A DNA stretch of 36,469 nt from Phycisphaerales bacterium (GTDB lineage Bacteria; Planctomycetota; Phycisphaerae; UBA1845; Fen-1342), in NCBI GenBank assembly GCA_003162245.1, contig PMMM01000109.1:1-36469 (forward strand), written 5' to 3'. Made by a program: the position numbers and the translations under genes. Under the pieces are notes generated by a model, which was given only the letters and a program-made list of their open reading frames with translations, was not told where the DNA came from and did no database searches. Below, one piece after another: positions 33,362-36,469 of this stretch. The number at the start of each line of letters is the position of its first letter. Positions within the stretch are counted from its first letter, which is position 1.

Positions 33362-34474
33362 ATGAAAACGAGACTGCCTCGTCAGGAGTTCGTCGATGCC
33401 CTTACAGCCGTTGCTGCGGTTGCCGGTGGGCGGACGACGAAACCGATTCTGAGTTGCGTGAAGGTCGCCACCGAGGCTGACTCGGTTGAGCTGAGCGCCA
33501 CGGACGGCGAGGCCGCCCTGCGTATCGGGGTGGGCAGCTTTTCGGTCGAGGAGCCGGGCGAGGCGGTCGTGCCGGCCGAGCGCCTGCTCGGCATCGTCCG
33601 CGAGATGCCCGACGCGGAGATTCGCCTCACCGCCGATCAGAAGTACTGCGTGGTCTGCGGCGCGGGCAGCGAATTCAAGATATTCGTCTTCCCGACCGCG
33701 GATTTCCCGGCCATCCCGACCTTTGGCGAAGGGCCCGACCTGGTGCTCGACGGCGCGCAGTTGGCGCGGATGATCAGCCTCACGATCTACGCCGCCGCAC
33801 GCGAGACGGGCCGCTATGCGATCAACGGCGTGCTGTGGCAGAAGCGTGGGCACAAGCTGTTCCTGGTGGCGACCGACGGGCGGCGGCTGGCCCGCGCGGG
33901 GGGGCAGATCCAGGAAGCCAACGGCGGCGATTTCGAGGTGATCGTGCCCGCCAAGGCCCTGCATGCGTTCGAGCGCGTCTTCGTCCCGACGCGGGAGCGT
34001 GGCGCCTGGACCGTGGACGTGAAGATCATGCCGAACCAGGTGCTGCTGCGAAGCGGCGACCGGATGCTGGCGACCGCGCTGGTCGAGGGGACGTTCCCGA
34101 AATACGAGGACGTGATCCCGAAGGACACCGATAAGCTGGCGCGCCTTTCGCGAGTGGAGCTGCACGGCGCTATCCGCCGCGCGGCGCTGTTGACCAGCGA
34201 TGAGGCGCGTGCGGTGCGCATGTCGTTTTCGCGCGAGCGGCTGGTCATCACGGCCCAGTCGCCGGAGCAGGGCGAGGCCCGCGTCGAGATGCCGATGGAG
34301 TATGAGGGCGAGCCGGTCGAGATCGGCTTCAACGCGGCCTTCGTGAACGACGCGCTGAAGGTCATCCCGTTCGACACAGTTTGCGTGGAGCTGAAGGAGA
34401 GCTTCCGGCCGGGCGTCGTGCGTGGCGAGGACCGGAACGAGTTTCTGTACGTGGTCATGCCGATCTCCCTGTGA
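33362..34474 (+). CDS. dnaN: DNA polymerase III beta sliding clamp
   Basis: A 370-residue beta clamp that encircles DNA and tethers the polymerase. Three repeated domains are recognisable. GRYAINGVLWQ is in the second. VATDGRRLARA forms part of the hydrophobic ligand-binding cleft. The C-terminus YVVMPISL is the conserved binding-pocket tail (usually MPMRL). ATG 33362 (MKTRLPRQEF) matches the family start better than ATG 33350, though only by four residues. The stop overlaps the GTG of the next gene (GTGA). Confidence 0.95.
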   Translation: MKTRLPRQEFVDALTAVAAVAGGRTTKPILSCVKVATEADSVELSATDGEAALRIGVGSFSVEEPGEAVVPAERLLGIVREMPDAEIRLTADQKYCVVCGAGSEFKIFVFPTADFPAIPTFGEGPDLVLDGAQLARMISLTIYAAARETGRYAINGVLWQKRGHKLFLVATDGRRLARAGGQIQEANGGDFEVIVPAKALHAFERVFVPTRERGAWTVDVKIMPNQVLLRSGDRMLATALVEGTFPKYEDVIPKDTDKLARLSRVELHGAIRRAALLTSDEARAVRMSFSRERLVITAQSPEQGEARVEMPMEYEGEPVEIGFNAAFVNDALKVIPFDTVCVELKESFRPGVVRGEDRNEFLYVVMPISL

Positions 34475-34917
34475 GCGTCGGGCGTGAGCCCGTCAGCCTG
34501 CCCATGAAGAGCGCAGCCGAGCAATACCAGTGCCTGCTCGAGAACCGGCGGCCACGTCGCCCGCTCGGCCTGGACGAGCCTACGCCACGCCGCCGACGGT
34601 GCCGCGCCGGGGGCCGGGAACTGCTCTCGCCGGTGGCCGGGATCCTGCGGGGCGCGGCCCGGCAACTCAAGTTGCGGGAGCGCGCGGTGCGGGCGTGGTC
34701 GGAGGTAGCGGACCCGGTCTGGCTGGCGGAGACGACCGTCGACGGCATCGACGGGCAGACGCTGGTCGTGCTCGTCGGGAATACGACGCTGGGCTACGAG
34801 TTGCGGCGGCGGGCACCCGCCCTGGGGCGCGCAATGTCGAGTCTGGTGAGCGGGATTCACGGGGTGCGGTTTGTCGTGGCCGGCTGTGGCGCGCCCGGGC
34901 CTGACGGTACGGAGTGA
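34471..34917 (+). CDS. DUF721/DciA-like protein
   Basis: A 148-residue protein. The C-terminal half (LKLRERAVRAWSEVAD, then GQTLVVLVGNTTLGYELRRRAP) matches the DUF721 pattern of helix-W-x-x-(V/I) followed by a beta strand and an EL-rich helix. DciA proteins load the replicative helicase in bacteria lacking DnaC/DnaI, and the position between dnaN and gyrB fits. The start could be GTG 34471, which overlaps the dnaN stop, or ATG 34504. The N-terminal 50 residues are Arg/Pro-rich and likely disordered. recF, often found here, is absent. Confidence 0.65.
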   Translation: MSVGREPVSLPMKSAAEQYQCLLENRRPRRPLGLDEPTPRRRRCRAGGRELLSPVAGILRGAARQLKLRERAVRAWSEVADPVWLAETTVDGIDGQTLVVLVGNTTLGYELRRRAPALGRAMSSLVSGIHGVRFVVAGCGAPGPDGTE

Positions 34918-34940
34918 TGGGCTAGCGGGGCGTGATGTGA

Positions 34941-36469
<1,529 letters not shown>

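Overview
The window is a GC-rich bacterial chromosome segment with dense gene packing, frequent GTG/TTG starts and many start/stop overlaps. It ends at a replication-origin locus ordered dnaA, AT-richer gap, dnaN, DUF721/DciA-like gene, gyrB. Gene content (group 3d-type NAD-linked [NiFe] hydrogenase, OPT transporter, Nramp-USP fusion, MetA-pathway-type outer-membrane protein) and base composition would suit a Planctomycetota-like or other GC-rich Gram-negative lineage. That placement is inference; no 16S rRNA or other decisive marker is present.

Layout. 1-71: start of a leftward gene for an exported protein, with a promoter behind it. 646-3540: FAD/Fe-S 2-hydroxyacid dehydrogenase of the YdiJ type. 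3739-3809: a strong stem plus T-run that may be a small RNA. 3830-6336: two leftward GT4 glycosyltransferases, coupled by TGATG. 6542-15954: one rightward [NiFe] hydrogenase block, hypC-hypD-hypE-hypA-hypB-hoxF-hoxU-hoxY-hoxH-hoxW plus a receiver-only response regulator. 16278-16877: exported tandem PepSY-like protein. 17013-22363: leftward OPT transporter, a calcineurin-like phosphoesterase and an uncharacterised exported protein. 22857-28578: rightward zinc peptidase, Nramp-USP fusion, outer-membrane barrel and a tail-anchored coiled-coil protein. 28614-32925: nadE, truD, dnaA. 32926-33361: candidate oriC. 33362-36469: dnaN, dciA-like, gyrB (cut by the window end).

How the genes work together. 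HoxFUYH would form a cytoplasmic H2:NAD+ oxidoreductase. HoxH binds the NiFe site, HoxY the proximal cluster, HoxU relays electrons, and HoxF carries FMN/NAD with a fused NuoE-like domain. HypCDE help build Fe(CN)2CO, HypAB deliver nickel and HoxW trims HoxH. HypF, which supplies the cyanide precursor, is not in the window. The accessory hyp genes are mostly overlapped for coupled translation. hypE|hypA and three junctions around the structural genes (hoxU|hoxY, hoxY|hoxH, hoxH|hoxW) carry related inverted-repeat elements. These share a GANTTAAGANT core and in places supply the 3' codons or stop of the preceding gene.

The best candidates for something undescribed are these hydrogenase-junction repeats, the compact candidate sRNA at 3739-3809, the Asp replacing a cluster Cys in HoxF, and the uncharacterised phosphoesterase-linked exported protein. 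I found no CRISPR array, transposase, integrase, phage gene, rRNA or intact tRNA.
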